Source: Micrasema longulum
Lineage: Eukaryota > Arthropoda > Insecta > Trichoptera > Brachycentridae
Length of the DNA: 64,000 nt
Direction: 5' to 3'
Assembly: GCA_022494885.1 (NCBI GenBank)
Contig: JAGVSM010004561.1
Coordinates: 1-64,000 of the forward strand
In this document: positions 45,701 to 57,490 of the stretch, one piece after another
Layout: the number at the start of each line of letters is the position of its first letter
Numbering within the stretch: the stretch's first letter is position 1
Program-made: the position numbers and the translations under genes
The notes under the pieces: generated by a model
Seen by the model: the letters and a program-made list of their open reading frames with translations, nothing else
Database searches by the model: none
What the model was told of the DNA's origin: nothing

Positions 45701-47656
45701 TATTATTGTAATTCAATTGTCAAACACATGTTTTCAGGTCTTGATACTCGGTGGAAAAATCAAGCCAGGACTAAAATTTTCATTCAACATTTTGACTTCA
45801 AGCCACGCCAAGCAGAAACAATATATGCTTCAGTTGACAATGAATATGTTATGGATAATCTAGAATTCATATCCTTTCTTAACTTTTCTCAGCTAAACAA
45901 AATAGTTTCACCTTTGTCTATGATTCTTTTTTCTTTTTATGGGAAAAGCATTCATCTGACAATTGATTCAATCAATGATATAAAAAAATATGATGGAGAA
46001 AACTCAACTCCTTGGTATCTTATAAATAATAGTACTAACTGGGTTATTAATAGTAAAAACAACAAATTAAAGCCCAAAGTCAAATCACATGTTTCCATTG
46101 GTGGTGTGGAAAATATTTTGAATGATGTTAATTCTATTATGAAGTTAGCCCTAAGTGACACATTAAAATGTAAAGGCTTAAAATTGATGAAAAGTGTTTT
46201 ATTATATGGCCCTTCAGGAACAGGGAAAACATTAATAAGTAATTTCATAGCTGGGGAAAGTGGTGCAAATACAATTCATATTAATACATCTGAAATCTAC
46301 AGTAAATTTTACGGGGAAACTGAAGCTGCATTAAAAAAAATATTTGGGGATGCGATGAAAAACTGTCCAAGTGTTATATTAATAGACGAAATTGACATCC
46401 TGTGTCCCAAACGTAATACATCTGCCACAGAACAAGAGAAGCGTATTATTTCAACCCTCGCAGCATTACTTGATAGTATGCACGAAACTGATAAGAGGGT
46501 ATTCGTTTTGGCTACCTCCAATAAGCCCGGCATGTTAGACCCCAATCTAAGGCGGTATGGACGTATTGATCTAGAAATCGAAGTCCCAGTGCCCAACCAG
46601 CTTGCTCGGCTTGATATATTCAGTAAAATTTTATCACCAGTTGACCATAATTTAACTATTGATGATATAAAATCTCTGAGTGATGCCGCACATGGTTTTG
46701 TTGGTGCAGATATTGCTAATTTATGCACTCAAGCTTCAATGCACATGCTTGGTAAAACTCCCTTAAATGATAAAATAAGCATGACAGACTTTCAGTGGGC
46801 ATTAAAACATGTTAACCCAAGTGCAATGCGAGAAGTTCTTGTAGATGTACCCAATGTCAAATGGTCCGACATAGGTGGACAAGACGATTTGAAATTAAAA
46901 TTAAAACAAGCTGTAGAGTGGCCATTAAAACATGCTTACTGTTTCTCTCGACTTGGAATCAAACCGCCATCAGGTATTCTAATGTATGGTCCCCCGGGAT
47001 GTTCTAAAACAATGATAGCGAAGGCTTTAGCTAATGAGAGTAATCTTAATTTCCTTTCTATTAAAGGCCCGGAACTATTCTCTAAATGGGTGGGTGAATC
47101 AGAAAGAGCAGTGCGAGAGTTATTCCGTAAAGCGCGGCAGGTAGCACCTTCTATAATATTTTTTGATGAAATAGACGCCCTCGGTGGTGAACGCTCAAAA
47201 CACGGGAGTAGCTCAAATGTTCAAGAAAGAGTTCTGGCTCAAATTTTAACAGAATTAGATGGAATATCTCCCTTGGGTAATGTTACGATCGTTGCAGCAA
47301 CTAATAGACCTGACAAAATAGATAGCGCCCTTCTGCGGCCTGGTAGACTAGATAGAATTATTTATGTTCCACTGCCTGACGAATCCACCCGTTCAGCTAT
47401 ATTTAATTTAAAATTTAGGAAAATGCCTCTTGGTAATGATGTTAATATTAATGATCTTATAAAGAAAACGGAAGGTTATTCAGGAGCAGAAATTCATGCA
47501 GTTTGTCACGAAGCTGCTATTAAGGCTCTGGAAGAAAATATAAATTGTAATGAAATATTTTTTAATCATTTCAATGAAGCTCTAAAGTTTGTGCACCCTA
47601 GAACTCCATCCAGCCTACTTCTTATTTATGATAAGTTTGACAAATGTTTTTCTTAA
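42715..47656 (+). CDS. AFG2A: AFG2A/SPATA5-type double AAA+ ATPase (60S ribosome biogenesis)
   Basis: Exon 1 is 42715-43081 and exon 2 is 45738-47656, joined at phase 1 to 761 aa; yeast Afg2/Drg1 is 780 aa. The first ~250 residues form the N-terminal domain. D1 has Walker A GPSGTGKT and Walker B VILIDEIDIL. D2 has the hallmark GPPGCSKT, where most AAA+ proteins have GTGKT, and IIFFDEIDALGGERS, with the ATNRPDKID and RPGRLDRIIYVPLP motifs. The interdomain linker NPSAMREVLVDVPNVKWSDI is the family signature. Afg2/Drg1 strips Rlp24 from pre-60S particles in the cytoplasm; animal AFG2A works with AFG2B. The residues before the 1.9-kb single exon 2 in its open frame are intron, not protein. Residues 14-34 form CATC...H...C, a possible zinc site. 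AATAAA lies at 47660-47665. Confidence 0.95.
44600..45118 (+). mobile_element. Retroelement-like insertion with histone-type stem-loop, copy B
   Basis: Inserted in the Tc1 element and ending in an AAAAATCAATAAAAAAAAAAA tail. Its 3' ~130 bases match 22511-22640. At 44970-44983 it has GCCCT-TTTC-AGGGC, the consensus form of the histone mRNA 3' stem-loop. Upstream are a GC-rich stretch (44885-44970) and the hairpin at 44701-44787. The A-tail suggests retroposition. The 60-codon frame at 44807-44989 ends inside the stem-loop and has no known relatives. Confidence 0.55.
44701..44787. other. Strong 87-nt hairpin
   Basis: TCCTCGGTATA (44701-44711) pairs perfectly with TATACCGAGGA (44777-44787). After a 7-nt bulge, GCCAAGG pairs with CCTTGGC, and GCTGAATCCA pairs with TGGGTTCGGC over ten pairs including G:U. 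The remaining loop can form a further 6-bp stem, AACAAA with TTTGTT. It could be a miRNA-like precursor, a retroelement RNA structure or a small palindromic insertion. Confidence 0.6.
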
Positions 47657-47980
47657 TGAAATAAAAATTATCACAGTCTGAGTCTCAATATTGGCAAGTT
47701 GGTAATATGTCCAATCAAAAAATATTTTTGTTTAAAAAAACCACCAATTGTTTTGAAATATTTATCACGGTTCATTTACAATGTGTATAATAAAGTCAAA
47801 TTGTATTATTATAATGTATAATAGTAGTAAATGCAAGAGTACATACATAAAGATAACTGAAGCTTTGAAAAAATGTTGAATTTACATGGTTATTACCTTA
47901 TTTAAGTTTTTAACATTACATACTTAAGAATATCACAGTTTATATATTATAAATAAAATTTATAAATAACTCTGCGCATT
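47657..47980. other. AFG2A/Pvf convergent 3' region
   Basis: The two stop codons are 324 bases apart on opposite strands. AATAAA for AFG2A is at 47660-47665; the Pvf strand has AATAAA just past its stop. AT-rich, with nothing else recognised. Confidence 0.7.
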
Positions 47981-50900
47981 TTATTTTCCAAATATTTGTG
48001 GATGTTTTGATGATTCTTCTTTTCCCTGTTTTTTGGGACACCGTCCCAATTTATTGATGTATGTTCCGAATTCGCAATTTGGAGTTTGACATTGACCATT
48101 TTGTATGCAAAGCCGATCCTTTAGACTGAAGTACTCTTTGCCTCTTTTAATCCTCATACAATCTCTTTGTTTATTAGAGCAATCACAAGCACATTCTCCA
48201 TCATCCAATATATGGACTGAATACTCAGCTGGACACTGACATCTACAAAAAACAAATCATCAAAAACACAAATTGATGTGAAAATGACTTATTGATGGGA
48301 AAAGCAAAATTTATTATGTGTAAACCTCAATATCGTCAGGTTTCTGGCACAAGTTGGTAACTACAAATCTTCAAATGAGATGTTTTCATAAATGGCATCA
48401 AATAATCTTTGTTTAAAAAGCAAATAAAAATATTTCAGATTTTATGATTACAAAAAATATATATATAATGGAATGTATGAGCTTTTGACTTTAAAAGTGC
48501 AATACAACTAGTAAAATGTTAGTTACCAACTTGTGCCAGAAACCCAACGAATTATCCTATTACATATTTATTCAATATCTAAGTAAAACAATTACATCGT
48601 CGTTGTTTATTATTATCGTTGTTGCACTGACAATATCTGTTTGTTGAGTAACATTTTAAGGAGATAATTTATGCATTGTACTTTTTGATGATAGGTTTTT
48701 TTTATGTATTTTTTTTTTGACAAAAAAAGGAAAATTACATAATTTAATTAAAAAATTGAAAAAAGTGTATTTTGTTGAAACAAAATTATGTAACCTTTAT
48801 GACAAATTAAAACTACTTTTAAAAAAGAAAATCACTTAACAGATATTGCCGGCAGTTTATGAAGAAAAAAAAATCATATGTATCCTATAAGATACATTGC
48901 CAAGAAAAGGGTTAAAGCTACAATTTTTTTTATTGCGGGAGCAAATTTTATTTGACAATAAATTAATGTCCATCTCTCGTGCAAAGTATGTTTGTACATT
49001 TCCTTACCTCTTGAAAGGTTGTGGCGTATCTTGTTCGAAATCATCATAAACTCGGTGTGAAAATGGCCGTGGTGAGAACGTTGATGTTTCATCTTTGACC
49101 ATAAATTCTTCTCGTTTGTGAATACATTCACATTCGGTATGATTGATAAAGCTCAATTTTTCAATAACAGTTCTTTCATGACCAACAATAGCTGTCTGAA
49201 ATAAAAGAAATGTGTATTTTACAATAATGTATAAAGTGTTTAATATGTTGGATATTTTTTAATCGGGTAGAAAGCTGTTTCGGGAAGTCTAGGCGTTTAC
49301 ATAGCTTATGATCTAAATTACTCACTGAGTAACATTTACCATTCTGCCTATAACTGGTTGACTTCCATATTCACATATGGCAGTTTTCAATTCCCTATGT
49401 ATTATGCTAGATTTGAATGTTATATTTCATATGCGTGTTGGCCCACTATGGAGAAAACTTGCAACGTCTATTTCTGGAAAGGCGTAAGTTTTATATAGAC
49501 CAGAAATTTTTATATTGGATTGGTTTCCAAGATAGACAACGGCAAGAGTTTGAATTCTTACTTATTTTAACATTGTTTAATATGTACATAATAAAATAAT
49601 AATTATTATTATTTATTTTAAGCAAGCAGCTTAAAGCTGATATGCTTAAATCTATTTTAACGAAACTTAGCTATATTTTTGTCAATGCGCGATATCTGGT
49701 TGACTTTATATAAAACATTTTAATTTGTTTGAAGGTAACAATACTATTATTTTTCAAATATTATTGATAGACTTAGTTCTTCATAATTAAAACATCATAT
49801 CTTAGCGCCATATAGCCTAGACTATGCTAATTTTTATATGGACCTACTTAGTACCCGAGGCTGTTTTAAGTTAAATTTACGTATCATATTTTTTCATAAA
49901 TTATACCAATATGCAAGGGTTTTTTGGTATTGATGGGTTCAACAACAATTATTTTAAGTTCTTATAGATTTTTGTAATATACTTTGCAGGACTGAATTCT
50001 TAATTATCTAAGTAAAAATGTAGTACGTACTAACATAAAAATGAAGTTCCACTTTGTGAGTACTCTTAGGCGCACATATCATGGCCTCCACCATACAACA
50101 TCCCGTATCATCTCCACACCGGTGTAAGAATGTGCAGGAGGGTATATACTGCTTCGAGGGGTTGGGATGAATACTCTGGACAGATACTATACGCTTCTGT
50201 GGAACTTTACATACTCCTTCCTTTCTCATTAGCATAGTATGCTGTATTGCTGCATTTATGTCTTCTTCTGTAAAAACATTTTTAAATGAATAAATACATC
50301 TTGACAAAACAATTTTTAATAATTTGTTTATTACATTTTGAAGTGCTTTTCCGTTTGTCCACTGTTCAGTGATTAGGCCATTCTGCCATTATACATTAGG
50401 TTCTAGGTTCGCTGTCCGACTTTCAGTCCATGAGGACTCTGAAATGTTGATCTGTTTCAGCATCTGAAGCATCTTACTTTTATGTATAAAAAATAACTAA
50501 CTTTTATGATAAATATTTTTAGGTTTACCTTCAAAGATTGAAACCGAGTTCACACTACCGCTTTCGATATAAATATAGATAAAGTAGAATCATTACTTAT
50601 TAATAAATAATTAATGATTCTACTTTATTTGTAATTGTTGCGTTTTTTAGGTATTTTTTTTTCTGTGATATATGAATAGGTATACAGCATGAACTGGGTT
50701 TTTAATAAATGTTATATTTATTTTTTACATACAACCACAGAAAAAAGAAACAAAAACCTCTACTTTAACTTTTTTTTTAAAACTCCTTTTTTGAACAAAC
50801 GAAAACGAGCTCGCTACAGCAATAGTCGCATTTTTTAGGCAGCTGTGACCCCATTTTTGTTTCCTATAATTTTTAAGACAGTCACATTTTGTGAATTTTG

Positions 50901-52263
50901 AATATTCCGTTTTGGTAAAATTAATAATATTTCAAAGATTAAAAAATAATAATGTGAAGACAATTTTAAGTTCGATTTTCCTAATGAGTTCACTTAGTGC
51001 ATGTTCAATAAATTTCTTAAATTGACCTATGAATGTAGACCCAATGATGTTTTGCTAAAGAAACACAGAGAGTTATTCTACTTTAGCTAGTTTATTTCTA
51101 ACTAAACCACGTTGATTGATTACTTTTGTAACAAGTCCATGTTCATGAGGTCAGAAGATCGTGATAACCTTTATGACTAATACACAAAATATAAATTAGT
51201 TAGATCAATAATGAGAAATAATTCACACATTGCGAAGTGTATTTAATCTAGCCGTAAATTTAACTTTTATCATCGACCTTAAAAACTGAAATTATTTAGT
51301 TGATATTAAAGTTAGAAGTAGTAAATAGAGATACAATAATAATACAAAATCAACTTATAGAAAATAATACTGTGTGTCAAAAATCGATTAAAGTATTGTG
51401 AAGACATTGGTATCAACCAACCTACCACATTAGATCAAGTGTTAGTTCTCGGGTTCAATCATTCTCATCTGGGTCTAGACTTATTATTTTTTTTATTGGA
51501 TATTTTGATGTGTCGTGGACTGGCAACTAAAGCGTATAATTTTATGTAATTATATATATCTTTTAGATATTGTTACTAGTATTTTAATTTTTTTAAATAA
51601 GATTAAATATTGCAAATAGCTTAAAATTAATATTTCATTAGATTTATAGTGGAAAAACAAAAAAAAAGCAGAAAAAGAACATAGTAAATAATTTTGGATG
51701 GGATCCCATTGAAAGTAACTGTAATGTGTGAAATAATGAAGAACCATAACCATAATGAAGAACCAGAACCCTAGACGAGTGTTTTTGACTTAGCCACACT
51801 CGGGTAAAAATCCTGAAAAATAAAATCAAGTTGAGAAACGTCCGAATCGTAGTGTTGTGGTTGGCGCGCTTGCCTACAATGCTCAAGGTCTCGGAAGATT
51901 CCTGAAAGAAATATTTGTTTTTAAATGTCGTTTTCCACTGCAGTATTTCATCATCTCTAGACTCCCACCTGAGGCGTAAGATTGATCACCTTACCTTCCT
52001 ACAACAGATTATAGAGATAGGCTGCATTTGATTTAACAATGCAGTGCCCTATGAACAGTCGGGTGTGGATAAGAATTTAATCATTATGACGACGAAATTA
52101 TAAAATGAAGCTTATATCACTGCTTTTAATATAATAATAACCACTCACGTTTCACTCGATGACTTCGCTTGGAATGGGACTCCAATTGTGTTCTTGTTCC
52201 ATAGTAGACCCATTTTTTTTCAGTAACAGGTCCATCACTGGCGTCAGATTGTGGTCCATATTC
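47981..52263 (-). CDS. PDGF/VEGF-like growth factor (Pvf type), 5' end not found
   Basis: Minus-strand exons are 52263-52149, 50267-50035, 49195-49008 and 48242-47981, with consistent phases (1, 0, 2). The encoded protein runs from KKWVYYGTRTQLESHSKRSHR into the cystine-knot domain: GVCKVPQKRIVSVQ, YIPSCTFLHRCGDDTGCC, MICAPKSTHKVELHFY, then FINHTECECI. The PDGF signature P-x-C-x(4)-R-C-x-G-C-C is present but with three extra residues (DDT) between RCG and GCC. A Cys-rich tail follows (CQCPAEY, CACDCSNKQRDC, LCIQNGQC, YINKLGRCPKK), like the C-terminal extension of VEGF-C/D. Pvf factors are secreted ligands of the PVR receptor, acting in haemocyte migration and growth. The signal-peptide exon must lie further right (above 52263) and was not recognised. 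Which Pvf (1, 2 or 3) cannot be said. Confidence 0.9.
48420..48990. other. Pvf intron, A/T-rich, no feature
   Basis: The intron between 49008 and 48242 contains oligo-A/T runs and no recognisable repeat or exon. The 85-codon minus-strand frame at 48874-49131 overlaps the real exon in a wrong frame. Confidence 0.6.
49280..49360 (+). repeat. Copy of the 13720-13950 repeat family
   Basis: AAGTCTAGGCGTTTACATAGCTTATGAT and, after a gap, GTAACATTTACCATTCTGCCTAT match 13727-13810. The palindromic centre is absent. A further copy of the left part is at about 40750-40800. Confidence 0.6.
50360..50470 (+). repeat. tRNA-derived SINE, diverged + copy
   Basis: GTTCAGTGATTAGGCC and GTTCTAGGTTCGCTGTCC resemble worn A and B boxes, followed by AATGTTGATCTGTTTCAGCATC. 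In the Pvf intron. Assignment to family 2 is tentative. Confidence 0.4.
51425..51545 (+). repeat. tRNA-derived SINE, family 2, diverged + copy
   Basis: TGTTAGTTCTCGGGTTCAATCA is a worn B-box region, and CGTGGACTGGCAACTAAAGCGTATAAT matches the body of family 2. Confidence 0.55.
51780..52085 (+). repeat. tRNA-derived SINE, family 2, + copy
   Basis: TCGTAGTGTTGTGGTTGGCGCGCTTGCC (A box) and AAGGTCTCGGAAGATTCC lead into AATATTTGTTTTTAAATG, CTCTAGACTCCCACCTGAGG and AAGATTGATCACCTTACC. It ends near CAGTGCCCTATGAACAG and an ATTATGACGACGA tail. Inserted in the Pvf intron between the exons at 52149 and 50267. Confidence 0.8.
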
Positions 52264-52489
52264 CTAAAAGGATAATAATATTATATAGTATATAAATTGA
52301 GATATTTGTCATACTCTATTTATAATCTATTAAATGATTGCGGCATACATGAAAAGCTCATTATTATTTCATTCATAAACTTGTCACTATATTTTACTTC
52401 AGATATTAATACTCGTCGAAGTGATTTTTCATTTTGCATGATTTAATTACTCATACCGGAGTTGACTCAGTAAATATACCATACCATAC

Positions 52490-52950
52490 AAATATTATTA
52501 ATGCGAAAGTGTGTTTGTTTGTGTCTCAACGTAGCGACCAATTTACACATTTTTTTCGCATAGGGATAGCTGGAGAGGGGAAAAGTAAAATAGGTTACTT
52601 ATTTTTCATCATATCAACAATGAGAAACATTATTTAAAAATGAGTAGGCGGTAAGGTGGGGTGTTAAAAAAATCCATTTAAAATTAATTCTTTAAATATC
52701 TATTATTGACTTGCTTTATCTATGGTTAGTTTAGTTTTTTATTTTGGTCGGTGAACAGAATAACGATGCTACGTCGCCATAGACTAACGGATCGTCGTAT
52801 TTTTTTCATAGCGATAGTTTGCAATTAATACAAGCTACTTTCTGTCCCAAAAAATACATATTTCCGTCGGAAAAATTCTTAATGCGAAATGACAAAACTA
52901 ATTAATTACCTGACTAATTTCTCCCAAATACTACATGAGCAAAGCCGCAG
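52490..52950 (+). repeat. Dispersed repeat H, copy 2
   Basis: Same-orientation partner of 35205-35710, beginning TATTATTAATGCGAAAGTGTGTTTG and ending ACTACATGAGCAAAGCCGCAGGTACTA. Internal blocks such as GAGTAGGCGGTAAGGTGGGG and GATGCTACGTCGCCATAGAC match. Confidence 0.75.
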
Positions 52951-52974
52951 GTACTAAGTTATCATAATTATCAT

Positions 52975-53225
52975 CATTCCCTTTCCGCACCTAATGATGC
53001 ATAGGGCACTGCATTGGTGCACCAATCGCAGCATATCTTGATCATTTTTGTTACTTGAAGGTAAGAGATAATCAGCTTTACGGTTCAGGTGCCAGTCCAG
53101 GGACTTTGAAATATTCTAGTGTAAAAACACCTTTTTACAACAATATTTCATGTAACCATGTCAGAAAACAAAGCCGAGACGTCTTGTATGGTAGGCAAAC
53201 GCACTGACCACTTAACCACGAGGCC
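52975..53225 (-). repeat. tRNA-derived SINE, family 2, - copy
   Basis: Opens with ATCATCATT (the inverted GAT-type tail), then AATGATGCATAGGGCACTGC, GGTGCCAGTCCAGGGACTTTG and a tRNA-like end TATGGTAGGCAAACGCACTG-CCACTTAACCACGAGGCC. One of the more complete minus copies. Confidence 0.85.
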
Positions 53226-53799
53226 CACTACTATCGATGTGTTATTTCAAAAAGTATTTTTCTAATATTTAGAATCTTGAAAAAGGGTACACAAACACAT
53301 TTTTATATTTGCTCTAATAATAAAATAGTATAAAAATATATTTCATTTATAAATTGTTTATTACATAAGTTTATGCCTTGACCGCCTTTACCTTAAGTTT
53401 GAATTTTGTTTTTTTTTCTCATGAATGTTTTTTCCCATGTATTTTTTTACTGCCTTATTAAAATAGAATTTAATGACTTCGTCTTGTTTCTAAATGAAAG
53501 TCTAATTTTGACCTTTTCTCTGGAATTATGATCATGTCCAAGTTGAGTTTCTACAATTTTTCCTAAATTCTGTATTTTTTTTTTAGAATTAATAATTTTA
53601 CACTAAAATATTATGGTATTGTAAAATATTATTTGTCTACATTTTTACATAAAAGTATTCGTAATTATTTTTACTTTGACTTTACCCTTGTGTATAAGAA
53701 TATTGTTATAAAAAAATATCAAAATTGCGATGGAGACTAAAATTTTAGTTTTCTTTTTAATTTTATTCATTTGTTTTCTTTCTTTTTTTATTAATTATA

Positions 53800-53918
53800 T
53801 ATATATATATATGTACGCGTATTTATGTACATATGTGCGTTTGTGTATGCACATATGTTCACGTGCATATGTGTATATACTCATATATATATATATGGGT
53901 GTGTGTGTGTGTGTATGT

Positions 53919-53954
<36 letters not shown>

Positions 53955-53970
53955 TTGTTTGTATGTTGTA
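53800..53970. repeat. AT / TG / TATG composite microsatellite
   Basis: (AT)n at about 53798-53811, mixed TATG/GCATATG units, (AT)n at 53883-53896, (TG)n at 53897-53913 and (TATG)n at 53924-53960. The 156-codon open frame at 53730-54200 is a by-product of these repeats. Confidence 0.9.
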
Positions 53971-54422
53971 TGTGTTCATTTAAATTATTTTCTATTTCTT
54001 TTTGCATTGTTTTATATTTACTTGTTTCTTCTTCCTTCTTCTCTTTCTTCCGTATTTTCCCATCCCACTTCCTTTCTCCCCTAGCGAACTGTATGTTTTG
54101 TTTTTTATATTTTTGTTCCTATATGAAAACCGTAAAAATTGGTCTTGTTATTTGTGGTTATTCAGTATGTATTGTTTGTAACATGACTGTGTTAGTTTAA
54201 AAAATAAAAATATATAAAAAATAATACACTTATTCAAAATAATTAAAGCTTTGTTTTGTAATTAATTTGTTTAAATAATAGTGTGGTTCAATGATCGTGT
54301 TGTAAATAATTTTGAATATTTAATTTCACTAACCTTATTTGATTTGCGTTACCTATGAAAAAATATTGATAGAACTACTCAGCTTTTTTAAAACACAAGT
54401 TATTTAGAAATCATAGTACCTA

Positions 54423-55728
54423 CAGTATTGTGCTAATTAATGGAATAAGAGTAATTTTTGTAATTTTTTACCTATAGCAACATTCATATGTCAATTTGAC
54501 AGTTGTTTAGCGCCAAAAATTATGACTTACTGTTCATTAATCCTTTAAGAGTTCATATTGGTGTTTGTCGGTGTACTATATAACTGCGGAATACAAGAGT
54601 AGCGCAGGACCGAGATACTTTCGCTGTAGTGATCGCCAATGTCGGGTGGACTTGACAAGGCACCGTAAGAAGATATCACGCCGAGGAAAGGGGAAAAGAT
54701 TATAACTTTAAGTGAACATACATCAATGACTCCGAAGGAGATTGCAAATGAATGTTTTGTGAGTCAAGGAGCAGTCAGCAAGATTATTAAGCAGAAAAGA
54801 GAAACATGGTCAGTTGAAGCAAAGAGAATTGGGAAATGTGGAAGAAACCGGAAAACTAGTGTCCGAGATGAAATTTCTTTAATAAGAAATAGTCAATTAA
54901 ACCCCAGAGAAACAAGTTACGAACTTCAACGAGATTTGGCAGTCACTGGGGGGATGATACATGACTCAACAGTACGAAGAAGACTCGTTGAATCTGGAAG
55001 AAAAGCAATTCGACTTAGAAGAAACAACTCCTGACGGCACGCATGATGAAGCAAATGCTCATTTGGGCTAAAAAATATACCAAATGGACTGTAGAAGACT
55101 GGAGGAAGGTGCTGTTTTCAGATGAGACCTACTTTCTCGTGCAGGGATATCGCACAAAATTTGTTAGAAAAAGTGGGGATGAAAAACTTAATGTGGCTTA
55201 TATTGACCAAACGGTGAAATATCCTGTGAAGAATATGTTTTGGGGCTGCTTTTCGTATATGAGGACCAGATCTTGATACCAGTAGAAGGAATTATGAATA
55301 GCCTAAAGTATAAAGCTCTATTGGAGCAGCACTTGAGTACAGAACTAAGTAAATGTTGTCCTAATGGTGGGGCTGTATTTCAACAGGACTCAGCTCCTTG
55401 TGTCTGTTAAGTATTTCAATGATAAAAAGATAACTCTTTTAGACTGGCCTGGAAATTCACCTGACCTTAACCCTATAGAAAATTTGTGGGCGATTTGTAA
55501 ATCTAGGATACAAAAATTGGACTATACCACCAAGATAAAGATGATGGAAACTGTTATTCAGATGTGGTTTCGAGATGACAGAATAAAAGAAAATTGCCAA
55601 AGTTTAATTGATTCCATTCCAAAACGTGTTCAGGCGTTATAAAAGCAAAAGGAGGATATACATACGATTAAATAATAAAATATTTTATGATTACAAGGAA
55701 TTTTATTCCATTAATTCGCAAAATACTC
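54423..55728 (+). mobile_element. Tc1-family transposon, structurally complete but frameshifted
   Basis: Left end CAGTATTGTGCTAATTAATG and the inverse of the right end, GAGTATTTTGCGAATTAATG, form terminal inverted repeats continuing GAATAA. TA flanks both ends (54421-54422, 55729-55730). The 1306-bp length is typical of Tc1. The transposase runs in three frame segments: 54726-55034 with the helix-turn-helix domain (IANECFVSQGAVSKII), 55043-55276 with LFSDET, and a segment to 55642 with LDWPGNSPDLNPIENLWAI and a SIPKRVQAL end. The middle acidic box reads FQQDSAPC. The element is probably immobile itself. Confidence 0.92.
54726..55642 (+). pseudogene. Tc1 transposase pseudogene
   Basis: The DDE triad is recognisable: Asp in FSDET, Asp in QQDSAPC, Glu in NPIENLW. 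The distance from the second Asp codon to the Glu codon is 91 nt. If this is a DD34E enzyme, 105 nt would be expected, so about 14 nt are lost there. A stop or shift at about 55035 and another near 55277 separate the segments. The N-terminal segment keeps paired-like helices, and TVEDWRKVLFSDET is well preserved, so the copy is not very old. Confidence 0.85.
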
Positions 55729-55904
55729 TATGGCGATGAATCAAAATACCAATCAAATATATTTTTTATTAAAATTTGGTACAGGTACCTACTATTTTTT
55801 AAAACATGTATTTAGTTGACTAACCTGGCTGTCTGTATCCGGGCAGGTTAAGAATACAGTTCTGCGTATGTAAACATTATGAATACGGAAATCGAGTGTA
55901 GATA

Positions 55905-56135
55905 AGTAATCGAGTTGGCGCGTTTGCCTACCGTGATTGAGATCCCTAGTTCGATTTCCGAGAATGTCTACATGAAATATTTGTATGAAAAGTGGTTCTA
56001 CACTGCAATATTTCATGTTCCTGGACTGGCACCTGAAGCATAAGGCTGATCACGCTACCTTCTTTTAGCAGATGATTGATATGCACTATGCCCTATGCAC
56101 CATCGGATGCGGACAGGAGTATGATGATGATGAAC
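55905..56135 (+). repeat. tRNA-derived SINE, family 2, + copy with GAT tail
   Basis: CGAGTTGGCGCGTTTGCC and GATCCCTAGTTCGATTTCC (B box) are followed by GAAATATTTGTATGAAAAG, TGTTCCTGGACTGGCACCTG, AAGGCTGATCACGCTACC, then TGCACTATGCCCTATGCACC and ATGATGATGATGAA. The clearest example of the family's full layout. Confidence 0.85.
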
Positions 56136-57179
56136 CTAACTGAACGGTATAAAACTTTTATACCTAAAAATTCTTCATTTTCATAATTTTTTCCGTACGC
56201 GATTTTCATATAAATTAATATTTAGTGAACCAAACGAATAATTTTATTTTCTGTCTAACCCAAACTTCTCTAATAAAATAGTCTTAGATAAACAATGGAG
56301 CCAGGTGGGCGTCGTGTCGTTTGAGGTATTGTTGATACATCTACCTACGAAAAATGTATTTTTGTAAATCGTATAAAATACCCAAATCACGCGTTTTCGC
56401 TAGCCTAGTTCTAGTTTCGCTAGTCTTTCCTTTATTTTATTACCTACTACTGTACCATATTTTGGTCCTAGATATATGATCATACAAATACTGTTAATAT
56501 TATTTTGACAACAACACATTAACAACAGTACCGAAAAAACAGCATTTTTTTTAATGGAACGATGTTTTGTGGAACGATATTTTAGTATCGTGTAAAAAAA
56601 CGCGTAGTATGTTAGTCTCTTTTAACAGACTAATTGCTTATTACTATGTAAATTCCGAACACATATTTTATAATATAAAATAGATAAACATGTAGTATGC
56701 TCATTAGGGGCGAGCGGTGGGGTTTTTGATTAGGGAAGCAATTAATATCTAAGTAATTGGTACATAATAATATATACTGCCCTTAAGAAATTAAAGACAA
56801 ACTGAATACTTTATACATATGATTAGAAATAAAAACAATAATTTTACATATCTAGTAATAAATTGTAATGACAAATCAACCAACTTTGCTATATATACTA
56901 TAATTAAAAACTGCGAAGTATTTTGTGGCATTATGATTTATTTGACTAAAATGCAGAGAAAACAAAAAAAATATTATCCTGTTAAAAAACATGACTTTTC
57001 AACGAAAAAGAATTGGTCATTATTTGAACCCGAAAAATCAACATATGTAGTAAATTATAAACTTTTTTCTTGTAACAAATCAACATTATATTGATGATTG
57101 ATGGTTTGAATTAAATTCTAGATTGTACCTTGTATTTCTACTCTATCGCAAAATAACAATTTAACTATTATGTCCAGCG

Positions 57180-57490
57180 CTAAAATATCAAAATCGCATC
57201 TCTGTGCTGCGCGGCGCGGCGTTGCGTTGCGTTCGCGTCGTATGTAAACTACATGGAAAATAGAGTATTGCTATGTTTCGATTGCTTCCGTTGCGTAGTG
57301 AGAATTTTAGACTGCGCCTGCGCCCGTACTGCGCGTTCAGTACGGCGCTGGAACGGAATTTCGAATTTGCTTCCATCGCGATCGTTCTTTAAATCGATAC
57401 CCAGCCAGCCGGTAGCAAGTACGCGCCGATCAGGCGATCAGTAGTATCAGTACGCGCATGACAGCGTTGGTAACTGGGTGTACGGGAGAT
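57180..57490. promoter_or_regulatory. CpG-rich patch, candidate promoter or first exon
   Basis: GCGCGGCGCGGCGTTGCGTTGCGTTCGCGTCG and many further CpGs to about 57480 contrast sharply with the AT-rich flanks. TCAGT initiator-like motifs occur at about 57328, 57437 and 57447 (plus strand). The short open frames on both strands have no known relatives. It could be the promoter of the Pvf gene (minus) or of an unseen gene going right. Confidence 0.4.

Noticed and set aside
45572..45737. First 55 codons of the long AFG2A open frame (from MYSASLF)
   Set aside because: This is intron: an acceptor TTTTCAG at 45737 and the phase of exon 1 place the true join at 45738, and the AFG2A N-terminus is in exon 1.
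48874..49131. Minus-strand 85-codon frame MNVFTNEKN
   Set aside because: Wrong frame over the Pvf exon 49195-49008, whose true frame reads FINHTECECIHKREEF.
53730..54200. 156-codon open frame, hydrophobic with many Cys and Tyr
   Set aside because: It is read through AT/TG/TATG microsatellites; no family resemblance.
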